NCBI GenBank assembly: GCA_002897775.1
Contig: BDTR01000026.1
Span: forward strand, 1 to 58,438
From: a bacterium BMS3Bbin08
Lineage (GTDB): Bacteria > Nitrospirota > Thermodesulfovibrionia > UBA6902 > BMS3Bbin08
Direction of reading: 5' to 3'
Length of the DNA: 58,438 nt
Part shown: positions 50,846 through 58,438 of the stretch, piece by piece
Layout of the letters: each line of letters starts with the position of its first letter
Position numbering within the stretch: position 1 is the first letter of the stretch
Made by a program: the position numbers and the translations under genes
Notes under the pieces: model-generated
The model's input: the letters and a program-made list of their open reading frames with translations, nothing else
Told to the model about the DNA's origin: nothing
The model's database searches: none

Positions 50846-51715
50846 ATGGCAGATGATTTCAGGATCCTGGTCGTTGATGATGAGGCTGTAATAACCAGGA
50901 GCTGTCAAAGGATCCTCCAGGCCGAGGGTTATAATGTCGAGACCGCGTCAAGCGGTAAAGACGCTGTCCTCAAAATGGAACAGGCCGGGTACAACCTCGT
51001 GCTCACTGACCTTAAGATGCCTGAGATGGACGGCATCACCCTGATAAAGTGGATGAAAAATAACAGGCCTGACGCCGGCGTAGTAATAATAACCGGTTAC
51101 CCTTCCCAGGAAACCATTAAGGACGCCCTTGACGTTGGTATTATTGATTATGTGCCAAAACCATTTACCCCGGCTGTACTGCTTGATGTAACAGGCAGGG
51201 CCGTAGAGTGGGTAAAAGGCAAGACAGGGGTAGAAGAAAAACCAAAAGAGGAATTTCCTCCGTCCATGATCAGCGAACTGGACAGGGTCATTGAACAGTA
51301 CAAAACAAAGCCCGGCAGTTCAATCCCCGTGCTTCAGCGGGCCCAGGAGATAGTGGGATATCTCCCCCCCCAGATCATGAAACGTGTTGCAAGAGGACTG
51401 AACCTTTCTCCTGCCGAGGTCCACAGTATTGTCTCGTTCTACTCCTTCTTCACGATGAAGCCGAGGGGAGACCACAATATCAGGATATGCCTCGGAACTG
51501 CCTGTTATGTAAAACGGGTTGAAGAGTCCATTAACAAGCTCAAGGCAGAGCTCAAGATCGATGTGGGCGATGTTACCGAGGACAAGAAGTTCTCTCTTGA
51601 AACCGTCCGGTGTCTCGGGGCGTGCGGACTGGCGCCGGTCATGGTCATAGATGATAAAACATACGGCGCGGTCAGCCCGAAGAAAATAAAGGATATCCTC
51701 GGCAGTTATTCATAA
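50846..51715 (+). CDS. response-regulator receiver fused to a NuoE/HndA-type [2Fe-2S] subunit
   Basis: Residues 5-125 form a receiver domain with D11/D12, phosphoacceptor D55 (LVLTDLKMPEMDG), T83 (IITGY) and K105 (PKPF). Residues ~140-289 form a NuoE-type thioredoxin-like domain with the exact cluster spacing C215-x4-C220-x35-C256-x3-C260 and the typical IPVLQRAQEIVGYLPPQIMK helix. NuoE passes electrons to or from the NuoF flavin. Attaching a receiver domain to it implies that electron flow through the complex is controlled by, or sensed as, phosphorylation. The HndB-like and NuoF genes follow directly. Confidence 0.88.
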   Translation: MADDFRILVVDDEAVITRSCQRILQAEGYNVETASSGKDAVLKMEQAGYNLVLTDLKMPEMDGITLIKWMKNNRPDAGVVIITGYPSQETIKDALDVGIIDYVPKPFTPAVLLDVTGRAVEWVKGKTGVEEKPKEEFPPSMISELDRVIEQYKTKPGSSIPVLQRAQEIVGYLPPQIMKRVARGLNLSPAEVHSIVSFYSFFTMKPRGDHNIRICLGTACYVKRVEESINKLKAELKIDVGDVTEDKKFSLETVRCLGACGLAPVMVIDDKTYGAVSPKKIKDILGSYS

Positions 51716-51731
51716 AAAAGGGGGGGATGGG

Positions 51732-52115
51732 ATGGCAAAGTTAACGCTTGATGATCTAAAAAAAATAAAGGAAAAACAGAAAGCAACATTCGCCCTCAGG
51801 GAAGGCGGAAACAGGGCAAAGATCACGGTCCACATGGGAACATGCGGTATCGCCGCGGGCGCGCGGGACATAATGGCGGCACTGATGGACGAAATAGCCA
51901 GGGCCAAAGTTGAAGATGTGATCACCACCACGTCAGGCTGCGCCGGGCTCTGCGCCCGTGAACCCATGGTAACGGTCGAGATTCTGAACGCTCCCCCTGT
52001 CAAATACGGGGACCTTACAGACGAAAAAATAAGGGACATATTCAGGGAGCATATTTTAGGGGGCAAGCCCGTGGAAAAATACGCCCTGGTGATCGGAAGC
52101 GAAACAACGTACTAA
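51732..52115 (+). CDS. HndB-like thioredoxin-fold [2Fe-2S] ferredoxin
   Basis: The 127-residue protein has a VHMGTCGIAAGARDIM motif (C38) and TTTSGCAGLCAREPMVTVEI (C70, C74). This is the three-cysteine pattern of HndB/HydD-type subunits associated with NADP- or NAD-reducing hydrogenases. It probably gives an extra electron-transfer subunit to the NuoEF module. It starts 16 bp after REC-NuoE behind a G-rich ribosome-binding site. A repeat (52124-52197) separates it from nuoF. Confidence 0.88.
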   Translation: MAKLTLDDLKKIKEKQKATFALREGGNRAKITVHMGTCGIAAGARDIMAALMDEIARAKVEDVITTTSGCAGLCAREPMVTVEILNAPPVKYGDLTDEKIRDIFREHILGGKPVEKYALVIGSETTY

Positions 52116-52123
52116 GGAACTGA

Positions 52124-52197
52124 GGTAGAGAGTAGAAAGTAGCAAGTAGAGAGAAAAATCAACAATCTCGCTGCTCGTTGCTCGCTACCCGCTACTT
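52124..52197. repeat. AGTAGAGAG / CTCGCTACC dispersed repeat between the HndB-like and NuoF genes
   Basis: GTAGAGAGTAGAAAGTAGC-AAGTAGAGAG is followed by CTCGCTGCTCGTTGCTCGC-TACCCGCTACTT, an imperfect inverted arm. The hairpin could modulate expression between the two genes. Confidence 0.65.
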
Positions 52198-52212
52198 ATT
52201 TTAAGAGGAGAC

Positions 52213-54060
52213 ATGGAAAAGTATCGCGCTAATTTACTGCTGTGTGCAGGAACCGGGTGTGTTGCCAGCGGAACACAAGAAGTAAAAGAGGCCCTGAAAG
52301 AAGAGCTGAAAAAGCGGGACCTTGAAGATGAAATAAAGCTGGTGTTAACAGGCTGTAACGGCTTCTGCGCGGAGGGGCCTGTTATGCTGGTTTATCCTGA
52401 AGAAATATTCTACCAGAAACTGACCGTCGAAGATATTCCCAAACTGGTTGAAGAGCATTTCCTCAAAGGCAGGCCTTATGAGAAGTTGATGTTCAGGGAG
52501 CCTGAGAAAAGAGCGGCCATCCCGCTGATGAATGACATACCGTTCTTCAAGTACCAGGTTCTCAGGGTCCTCAGGAACAAAGGGATGATAGACCCTGATA
52601 GTCTCGACGAATACATCGCCAGGGACGGTTACATGGCTGCCGCAAAGGCCCTTACGGGTATGACGTCAGAAGAAATAATAAAGACCATAAAAGATTCGGG
52701 TTTAAGGGGACGCGGCGGCGCGGGATTCCCGACCGGTCTGAAGTGGGAGTTCGCGTCGAAATCACAGGCAGACCAGAAATATATGCTGTGCAACGGCGAC
52801 GAGGGCGACCCGGGAGCGTTCATGGACAGGTCGGTCATGGAGGCTGACCCGCATTCAGTGATCGAGGGGATGGTGATCGGCGCTAAGGCAATAGGCGCGA
52901 CCAAAGGTGTGATCTATGTCAGGGCTGAATATCCGCTTGCTGTGCAGCGCCTGCAAAAAGCCATCGAGGACTGTCGCGAGGCAGGGCTTTTGGGAGAGAA
53001 CATTTTGGACAGCGGCTTCAGTTTCGATGTTGAGATATACCTGGGCGCCGGAGCTTTTGTCTGCGGTGAAGAAACCGCGCTTATGCGCTCTATCGAAGGA
53101 AAGCGCGGCATGCCAAGGCCAAGGCCTCCCTTCCCGGCGCATAAAGGGCTCTGGGATAAGCCTTCGGTCCTTAATAATGTCGAAACCCTGGCCCAGATAG
53201 CACCGACCATCCTGAACGGGTCTGAATGGTACAGGACGCTCGGCACGGAAAAAAGCCCGGGCACCAAGGTCTTCGCGCTTACAGGCGATATAAGGAACGT
53301 GGGCCTTGTTGAAGTACCCATGGGAACACCGCTTAAGAGGATCATTTATGATATAGGCGGGGGAATAAAAAAGAAAAAGAAAAAGTTCAAGTCTGTGCAG
53401 ATGGGAGGCCCTTCCGGCGGCTGTATCCCGGAGAGCCTCCTTGACATTCCCGTTACTTACGAAGATATTGTTAAAACAGGGGCGATCATGGGTTCAGGCG
53501 GCATGGTCGTTATGGACGAGGATACCTGCATGGTAAGCACCTCGAAGTTCTTCCTGGAGTTCACTGCTGACGAATCCTGCGGCAAGTGTACGCCCTGCAG
53601 GGTCGGCACAAGGGTAATGCTTGATATGCTTACCGACATTACAGAGGGCAAGGGCAAAGAAGGGGATATAGAGACCCTTGAAGACCTCAGCCGGGATATA
53701 ATCGCTACATCCCTGTGCGGACTTGGACAGACAGCGCCTAACCCCGTACTTTCAACAATAAGATATTTCAGGGAAGAATATGAGTCGCATATCAGGGACC
53801 ACTGGTGCAAGACAGGGATCTGCAGCCACCTGTGCTCATTCCATATAAGCGAGGAATTATGCAAAGGATGCCAGGCCTGCCTGAAGGCGTGCCCGCAGCA
53901 GGCGATCATCGGAGAGAAGAAGAAGGCCCACAGAATTATTCAGGAACTCTGCATCCAGTGCAGGTCATGTTATGACACGTGTAAGTTCGGGTCCATAAAG
54001 ATCGGGCCTCCGGGAAAAAAGGACTTGCCGGCCCCGGTATCAAAGGCTGAGGACAAATAA
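52213..54060 (+). CDS. NuoF/HndC-type NAD(H)- and FMN-binding subunit
   Basis: The 615-residue protein has an N-terminal thioredoxin-like [2Fe-2S] domain (C11, C16, C48, C52). The flavin/NADH-binding core follows with GLRGRGGAGFPTGLKW near residue 165, NGDEGDPGAFMDR and YLGAGAFVCGEETAL. A 4Fe-4S site (ESCGKCTPCRVG near 455 plus a later Cys) and two C-terminal ferredoxin clusters (CKGCQACLKACP and CIQCRSCYDTCK) complete it. This is the layout of HndC/HydB in electron-bifurcating hydrogenases and of NAD-dependent formate dehydrogenases. It oxidises or reduces NAD(H) and distributes electrons to its partners. Confidence 0.94.
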   Translation: MEKYRANLLLCAGTGCVASGTQEVKEALKEELKKRDLEDEIKLVLTGCNGFCAEGPVMLVYPEEIFYQKLTVEDIPKLVEEHFLKGRPYEKLMFREPEKRAAIPLMNDIPFFKYQVLRVLRNKGMIDPDSLDEYIARDGYMAAAKALTGMTSEEIIKTIKDSGLRGRGGAGFPTGLKWEFASKSQADQKYMLCNGDEGDPGAFMDRSVMEADPHSVIEGMVIGAKAIGATKGVIYVRAEYPLAVQRLQKAIEDCREAGLLGENILDSGFSFDVEIYLGAGAFVCGEETALMRSIEGKRGMPRPRPPFPAHKGLWDKPSVLNNVETLAQIAPTILNGSEWYRTLGTEKSPGTKVFALTGDIRNVGLVEVPMGTPLKRIIYDIGGGIKKKKKKFKSVQMGGPSGGCIPESLLDIPVTYEDIVKTGAIMGSGGMVVMDEDTCMVSTSKFFLEFTADESCGKCTPCRVGTRVMLDMLTDITEGKGKEGDIETLEDLSRDIIATSLCGLGQTAPNPVLSTIRYFREEYESHIRDHWCKTGICSHLCSFHISEELCKGCQACLKACPQQAIIGEKKKAHRIIQELCIQCRSCYDTCKFGSIKIGPPGKKDLPAPVSKAEDK

Positions 54061-54064
54061 GGCA

Positions 54065-56515
54065 ATGGAACTGACAATAAACAACAAAAAGATCAAGGCT
54101 GAAGAAGGCGAAACAATACTTCAGGCGGCAATAAAGAACAAAATATATATACCGAACCTCTGTTATGACAAGAGGCTCAGGCCATACGGCGGATGCAGGC
54201 TATGCATTGTTGAGGTCGAGGGACAGGCACGGCTATTTGCCGCATGTTCGTCTCCGGCCCAGAACGGGATGGTCGTCCGGACTAATACACCCAAATTAAG
54301 AAAACTGCGGCAGACAGTTATTGAACTGCTCCTTGTACACCACCCGCTTGATTGTCCTGAGTGCGACAAGGCGGGAGAGTGCGACCTTCAGGACCTGGCT
54401 TATGAGTACGGCAAGCCTGAAACAAGATTCATAAGGCACCGGAAAGAAGCGCCTTCTGATGTAAGAGGTCCCTTGATCGAACTTACTTCCAGGCGATGCA
54501 TACTCTGCGGTAAATGTGTAAGGATATGCCGCGACCACCAGGGAAGGGGAGCGCTCGGCCTTATCGGCAGGGGTTTTTCCACGGTGGTACAGCCTGCCTT
54601 TGGTGAAATACTCGAATGTGACTACTGCGGACAGTGCCTTGATGTATGTCCCACAGGAGCTATTCTGAGCAAACCTTACAAATTCACATCCCGCGCGTGG
54701 TTTCTTGAGGAAAAAGACACCATCTGTCCTTTTTGCGGGGTCGGCTGTACACTGACCCTGGGTATAAGAGAAGGGAAAATACTCAGGTCACGGGGGAAAG
54801 AAAACACCGGTGTGAACGACGGTAACCTGTGCGGAAGGGGCAGGTTCGGCATTGATTATATCTACAGCGAAAAGCGGCTAAAATCACCTTTGATAAAACA
54901 GGGCGATGAATTCAGGGAAGTATCATGGGAAGAGGCATTGACCCATGCCGCCAAACACATCAGCTCAACAATCAAAAAACACGGTCCTGACGCGGTAGGG
55001 GCGATCGGTTCGCCAAGGTGCACTAACGAGGACAACTATACCCTGAAAAAATTCATGAAGAGGGTCGTTAGATCAGGCAATATGGATTCATCCGCCGCGT
55101 TCGGTTATGCCAGGGTCGAAAAGGCCTGGGAAACAGCGTTCGGCCGGGAAAACCATCGTATAGATCTTAGATCGCCTCTTGGCAGGGACGTCATCCTGAT
55201 CATAGAATCAGACCTCAGTGTGACCCATCCTGTGTTCGGACTTAATATTCTGCAGGCAGGCAGGCAGGGCGCAAAGCTTATTACCGCCGATTCCAGGGAA
55301 ACAAAACTGACCAGACACAGCTCGCAATGGCTAAGGATCAAGGATGGAACCAGCGTTGCCCTTGTAAACGGTATAATGAAAGTTATAATTGACAAGGGCC
55401 TTTTCAATAAAGACGCGGCGGCAAAAATTCCGGGATTTTCAGACCTTAAGGCGCTGCTGGAGAACTACACACCTGAAAAGGTTTCAAAGATAACAGGGAT
55501 CACGGAGCAGGAGATCGTATCTGCCGCGGAAGCCGTGGGCAATGCCAAAAGCAGGACGGTCTCTCTTTCGCTCAACCCCGCTGAAAACACCAAGGGCTCT
55601 GATGCCGTGCTTGCGGCAGCCAACCTTGTCATACTGCTTGACGAAGGTTCTGACGCCCTCCAGATCCCGGCGGAATATTCAAACACATATGGTCATTACA
55701 GGATGGGCGTAAGACCATCCGGTAAAGGAATAATGGAAATGTTCTATGGCGGGGACGATTCGGTACGCGCCCTTTATATTATGGGAGAGGACCCGGTCGC
55801 CAGTTTCCCTGACAGCACGCGGGTGATCAATAAACTGAAATCCCTGGATTTTCTTGTTGTACAGGATATTTTCCTGACCGAGACCGCGAAGCTCGCAAAT
55901 GTGGTTCTGCCGGCCACAAGCTGGACGGAAAAAGACGGGACATTCACAAATACTGAAGGAAAGACGCAAAACGTGTATAAGCTGGCCGATCCGACCGGCC
56001 AGTCAGTCCCTGACTGGATGATACTGAGAAATCTCGCGTTGTCCATGGGCAGTGACGCGGGGGTCAAAAATCTTCAGGCCATAAAACAGGAGATCAATGA
56101 TACACTGCCTGCGCAGGAAGAGGGACCGGACAGAAAGACCTTTAATCCTGTTGAATATAAAACCGGTGAAGTGACTGACGCGGAATACCCGTTCAAGCTG
56201 GTCATCAGGGACGCGCTTCAGCATTCAGGTATTATGACAACAAGCTCCAAATCTCTTGACCTCGTAGTCTCGGAGGCCCTGCTTGAAATCAACGAAGAAG
56301 ACGCCAGGAAACACGAAATTCCTGACCACAGCCATATAAGGATAAGTTCAAGGCGGGGTTCTGTGCTTATAAAAGTAAAGTTCTCAGAAGAAGTTCCCGA
56401 GGGCACTGTCTTCCTGCCCGTACATTTCCCCCACGCGAAGATAAACACCCTTACGCGCCTTCCCTCAGACGGTGATTCGCCGATCAGCTCGGTAAAGATC
56501 GAAGCCGTCAAGTAA
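54065..56515 (+). CDS. NuoG-like molybdopterin-oxidoreductase-fold subunit without catalytic Cys/Sec
   Basis: The 816-residue protein has a [2Fe-2S] plant-type domain (C33, C44, C47, C61), the N5-type H93-x3-C97-x2-C100-x5-C106 cluster, and two 4Fe-4S clusters (C145-C155 and C185-C195). The molybdopterin-type cluster C221-x2-C224-x3-C228-x27-C256 follows, and then the large pterin-oxidoreductase fold. In formate dehydrogenases the TNEENY region is followed by a catalytic Cys or Sec (ARLCHS); here TNEDNYTLKKFMKR leads to DSSAAFGYARVEKAW with no Cys. H-cluster motifs of [FeFe]-hydrogenase are also absent. The protein is therefore NuoG-like, and its substrate or partner is unknown. It takes the place normally held by HydA. 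Confidence 0.88.
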   Translation: MELTINNKKIKAEEGETILQAAIKNKIYIPNLCYDKRLRPYGGCRLCIVEVEGQARLFAACSSPAQNGMVVRTNTPKLRKLRQTVIELLLVHHPLDCPECDKAGECDLQDLAYEYGKPETRFIRHRKEAPSDVRGPLIELTSRRCILCGKCVRICRDHQGRGALGLIGRGFSTVVQPAFGEILECDYCGQCLDVCPTGAILSKPYKFTSRAWFLEEKDTICPFCGVGCTLTLGIREGKILRSRGKENTGVNDGNLCGRGRFGIDYIYSEKRLKSPLIKQGDEFREVSWEEALTHAAKHISSTIKKHGPDAVGAIGSPRCTNEDNYTLKKFMKRVVRSGNMDSSAAFGYARVEKAWETAFGRENHRIDLRSPLGRDVILIIESDLSVTHPVFGLNILQAGRQGAKLITADSRETKLTRHSSQWLRIKDGTSVALVNGIMKVIIDKGLFNKDAAAKIPGFSDLKALLENYTPEKVSKITGITEQEIVSAAEAVGNAKSRTVSLSLNPAENTKGSDAVLAAANLVILLDEGSDALQIPAEYSNTYGHYRMGVRPSGKGIMEMFYGGDDSVRALYIMGEDPVASFPDSTRVINKLKSLDFLVVQDIFLTETAKLANVVLPATSWTEKDGTFTNTEGKTQNVYKLADPTGQSVPDWMILRNLALSMGSDAGVKNLQAIKQEINDTLPAQEEGPDRKTFNPVEYKTGEVTDAEYPFKLVIRDALQHSGIMTTSSKSLDLVVSEALLEINEEDARKHEIPDHSHIRISSRRGSVLIKVKFSEEVPEGTVFLPVHFPHAKINTLTRLPSDGDSPISSVKIEAVK

Positions 56516-56645
56516 ATCCTGTCCGGCTTCTTTCAAACACAACCTGAGTCTCTCTTTTATCTAAATACTGTGGGTGAAATATGAGCAGTACGTTTGGATC
56601 AGCGGCGCGCGGTTTTCAGCGCGTCCGATAGATCCGTTGGTTCGG
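56516..56645. other. gap between convergent nuoG-like and hipA genes
   Basis: No gene is seen, and no clear terminator beyond a weak CGGCGCGCGG-type GC stretch near 56602. Confidence 0.35.
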
Positions 56646-57902
56646 CTAGTGATCTTGCCTGGAAAGAGCTTCAAGCATTCTGGCCACTCGACCTCCTATG
56701 GTTTCATGAAGCAGTGTGACCATAAATTCACTGTATTTTCTGGTTTGTGCCCGGACCTCGTCAAGCTCGTTCAAAACACTGTGGCAGCTTTCCGCCATTC
56801 GTTCTCGTATCATCGGCCAACCAAGACTGGTCTTCTTTGCCATCTTTTTCCAGTCACCAATTGTGAATGCGTTGACTGATTCGCAGCCACCAATTTTCAT
56901 CGCGAGATTCCTGGAGAGGTCGGGCCAGGCAAGAGTGGAGACAAGATCATAATAGGGAGATAGCCGTCGTTCGCCACCAGAATACAATAACGAGTAGTTC
57001 TTGCCGTGAGCATCGGCGTTGCCGATCAACACATTGAAAATCAGGATGTTGATAAAGTTGGGAATATCAAGAACAGGCGTAGTGGACCAGTCCCGAAGCA
57101 GCGAAATGCAGTCGCTAAGCATCGGACCTCCCTCTGCCTGGTACTTTCGCTCCGGCGGAAATCCCAATGCTTGGCAGAAATCCTCTTGGTGGAGTCGGGT
57201 CGTACTGCCGTCTTCATCAGTTGCTCGGTCATATCTTTGAACTAAAATGCACGATTTCTTTCCGATCGGACGATATTCTGTATTGGGCACGTTCAAGCCA
57301 ACTGCCCGCGCTAGAGTCATGCAGAAAATCTCGTTAGTGGCCAGTCCCGGAAAACGATCTGGCTCTGGTTTCAGTATGTGGGTGCTTGGAGTATTGCCAA
57401 TAGGGAGACATATTCCGTTGTTATGAACGATAACGGGCAATTTGTCCTGCGCACCAGCAAGTGAGAGTCGCAGCCCATCCATACCAACCATTAAGGGACG
57501 ACTGGGTAACTCGGCTATGAGTTGTCGTAACTCCGGTTCGGTCAGTTCGCGATGCCGGACATTTTTCGGATCTGTCGGAGCAACGCCTTCAGGAAGCAGG
57601 CTGACAGCGCCAGCGCACTCGCCTCCTATCCTCTCTAGCATTGCAAAGTCATTGGTGTTACTGATTCCGAGGATCTCTGCTATCTTTTCTCGTGGTCCCT
57701 CTTCAGGTAGTATGCCGGCAAAGAAAGGCCTGGCCTTTTTCCCCGAGAACACTTCGCTTTGGAGAGGCAGTGAACGGGAGAGGGGCATGGCACTCGGCTT
57801 TTCAAGCCATTTCTGATCGTAGGAGAATTGCAGCAAGCCACTTTCGTCTTGTTCGAGACTTCCGACTCTCTCGCTGTTCAGATAAACGATCAAGTTATTC
57901 AT
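56646..57902 (-). CDS. hipA: HipA-type serine/threonine kinase toxin
   Basis: The 418-residue protein has the HipA N-terminal subdomain (LIVYLNSERVGSLEQDESGL) and the small lobe motif LRLSLAGAQDKLPVI (the ATP-loop region). The donor-binding segment is STHILKPEPDRFPGLATNE, and the catalytic loop is NADAHGKNYSLLY (Asp and Asn), followed by YYDLVSTLAW. HipA phosphorylates aminoacyl-tRNA synthetases and halts growth. It overlaps hipB by 4 bp (ATGA). Codon use is richer in CGN and TCG than in the neighbouring redox operon, consistent with acquisition. Confidence 0.95.
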   Translation of the reverse strand: MNNLIVYLNSERVGSLEQDESGLLQFSYDQKWLEKPSAMPLSRSLPLQSEVFSGKKARPFFAGILPEEGPREKIAEILGISNTNDFAMLERIGGECAGAVSLLPEGVAPTDPKNVRHRELTEPELRQLIAELPSRPLMVGMDGLRLSLAGAQDKLPVIVHNNGICLPIGNTPSTHILKPEPDRFPGLATNEIFCMTLARAVGLNVPNTEYRPIGKKSCILVQRYDRATDEDGSTTRLHQEDFCQALGFPPERKYQAEGGPMLSDCISLLRDWSTTPVLDIPNFINILIFNVLIGNADAHGKNYSLLYSGGERRLSPYYDLVSTLAWPDLSRNLAMKIGGCESVNAFTIGDWKKMAKKTSLGWPMIRERMAESCHSVLNELDEVRAQTRKYSEFMVTLLHETIGGRVARMLEALSRQDH

Positions 57903-58138
57903 GACTTCTCGCCTTGGCCAGTGTCAACGCCAGGGTTAGCGATCTGGAGTTTGAGCCCCAGGGCTTGGAGAACTTGTAGAATCTTTCCGATTTGGCAGGT
58001 TGGCTTGCCCTTCTCAAGATCAATAATGAAGCGCAAACCCGTACCACAGGTCATCGCCAGATCCTTCTGGGTGACCTTCAACTGTCTGCGCCTTGCGCGA
58101 ATAGCAGCACCAAGCTGCTCTGGATTTCCAGTATTCAT
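57899..58138 (-). CDS. hipB: HipB-type XRE antitoxin
   Basis: The 79-residue protein starts MNTGNPEQLGAAIRARRRQL and has an HTH (VTQKDLAMTCGTGLRFIIDL) with the HipB hallmark EKGKPTCQIGKILQVLQALG. A short polar tail follows. It neutralises HipA and represses the operon. ATG 58138 is chosen because the in-frame upstream ATG (58219) would lie upstream of the promoter at 58152-58180. Three operator-like repeats lie upstream at 49-bp spacing. Confidence 0.92.
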   Translation of the reverse strand: MNTGNPEQLGAAIRARRRQLKVTQKDLAMTCGTGLRFIIDLEKGKPTCQIGKILQVLQALGLKLQIANPGVDTGQGEKS

Positions 58139-58140
58139 GT

Positions 58141-58254
58141 TACCGATTGGGAATATACCACACCATGGAGTGTCTGTCAAGCAAAAAATTACCGTTCGGG
58201 AATATTTTATCGAACGCAAGCTTTTTCGCTATAAATATTACCTAACGGGAATAT
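58141..58254 (-). promoter_or_regulatory. hipBA promoter with three regularly spaced operator repeats
   Basis: On the minus strand TTGACA (58180-58175) and TATATT (58157-58152) are spaced by 17 bp. Three 16-bp sites of the form TACC-N4-GGGAATAT (plus strand) occur at 58141-58156, 58190-58205 and 58239-58254, so start points are exactly 49 bp apart. The first overlaps the -10. They are the likely HipB binding sites. Confidence 0.75.
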
Positions 58255-58438
58255 TGGTGGCTCAGAAACCTGTCTGAGGGGAGCGACAAAAGCTCTAAGC
58301 TTCATTTGTCTCATCCCCTATTCCTTATCTTTCTGTGTGCCGAACGCCAGCGTCACTGATGAGGAGCACGGAAGCGCATAAACTTGCTGAAAGACAATCT
58401 GCATAACATAAACCGTAATCTTGCTAAAAAAGCTCCGT
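58255..58438. other. window end without a recognisable gene
   Basis: No gene, repeat or RNA could be supported in the last 184 bp. Confidence 0.4.

Noticed and set aside
54065-56515. Formate dehydrogenase catalytic subunit
   Set aside because: The cluster layout fits, but the position of the catalytic Cys/Sec after the TNEDNY region has no Cys, TGA or equivalent, so NuoG-like is the safer call.
58141-58254. Iterons of a plasmid or phage replication origin
   Set aside because: There are only three copies, they overlap the hipBA promoter, and no replication initiator gene is nearby. Operator sites explain them better.
58355-58384. CTGATGAGGAGC...GGAAGC resembling a hammerhead ribozyme core
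   Set aside because: The GAAA element and the flanking helix complementarity are missing.
1-58438. CRISPR array, tRNA or rRNA genes
   Set aside because: No regularly spaced direct repeats with unique spacers were found, and no cloverleaf with matching acceptor and T-arm was recognised; a GGTTCGAACC-like sequence near 20900 is inside secG.

Overview
The window looks like a piece of an anaerobic sulfur-metabolising bacterium, most likely an uncultured Nitrospirota (Thermodesulfovibrionia-like) genome, with Desulfobacterota as the main alternative. The evidence is a contiguous minus-strand block adk-sat-aprB-aprA-qmoA-qmoB-qmoC-hppA (44471 down to 32818), i.e. the activation and APS-reduction branch of dissimilatory sulfate metabolism plus the pyrophosphatase and adenylate kinase that clear its PPi and AMP, together with an Hnd/Nuo-type NAD(H) oxidoreductase operon. 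The lineage is inferred from gene content only. No dsrAB, rRNA or tRNA gene was seen.

Layout. 1-1530: the tail of an IS4-type transposase, then a decayed tetraheme cytochrome / FeS-NrfD operon. 1640-8590: an accessory strip of small toxin-antitoxin-like modules (ParE/Phd, an XRE gene with an ImmA-like remnant, HigBA, a DUF6036-like pair), two of them bracketed by direct repeats, plus an integron-type integrase remnant, with typA in the middle. 8629-13856: alaS, a phasin-like gene, an AarF/UbiB kinase and a HepT-like gene lacking its HEPN histidine. 13974-24012: an MFS exporter, a ZnuABC-type metal transporter, a PilZ-REC protein, a NirB-like flavoprotein, a universal stress protein, secG, tpiA, an AhpD-like protein and UDP-glucose dehydrogenase. 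24026-32711: an envelope/glycan cluster (GT2, DUF3108, GT9, a broken membrane glycosyltransferase, TPR, beta-barrel, a CESA-like GT2, a DUF2064 transferase). 32818-44471: the sulfur-energy operon. 44825-56515: a regulatory and redox operon on the plus strand. 56646-58138: a HipBA module with three operator-like repeats.

Most notable. (i) The 44.8-56.5 kb operon has the architecture of the trimeric [FeFe]-hydrogenase (Hnd/Hyd) loci (DRTGG, anti-sigma ATPase, DRTGG, PHP, ATPase, NuoE, HndB, NuoF), but its last gene is a NuoG-like protein with no H-cluster and no formate-dehydrogenase Cys/Sec. Two genes carry response-regulator receiver domains: one fused to NuoE, the other to a GcvH-like domain that has lost its lipoyl lysine. 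This is the best candidate for an undescribed system: a NAD(H) oxidoreductase wired to two-component-type inputs. (ii) sat uses CGN arginine codons exclusively (13 of 13), whereas its operon neighbours use AGA/AGG, so it looks like a recent replacement by horizontal transfer. (iii) Several families of short dispersed palindromic or direct repeats sit in promoters and gene ends, and one appears to supply the signal peptide of a DUF3108 protein. (iv) Accessory genes carry many lesions while core genes are intact. This argues for real decay, although indel errors in the assembly cannot be excluded from one sequence.
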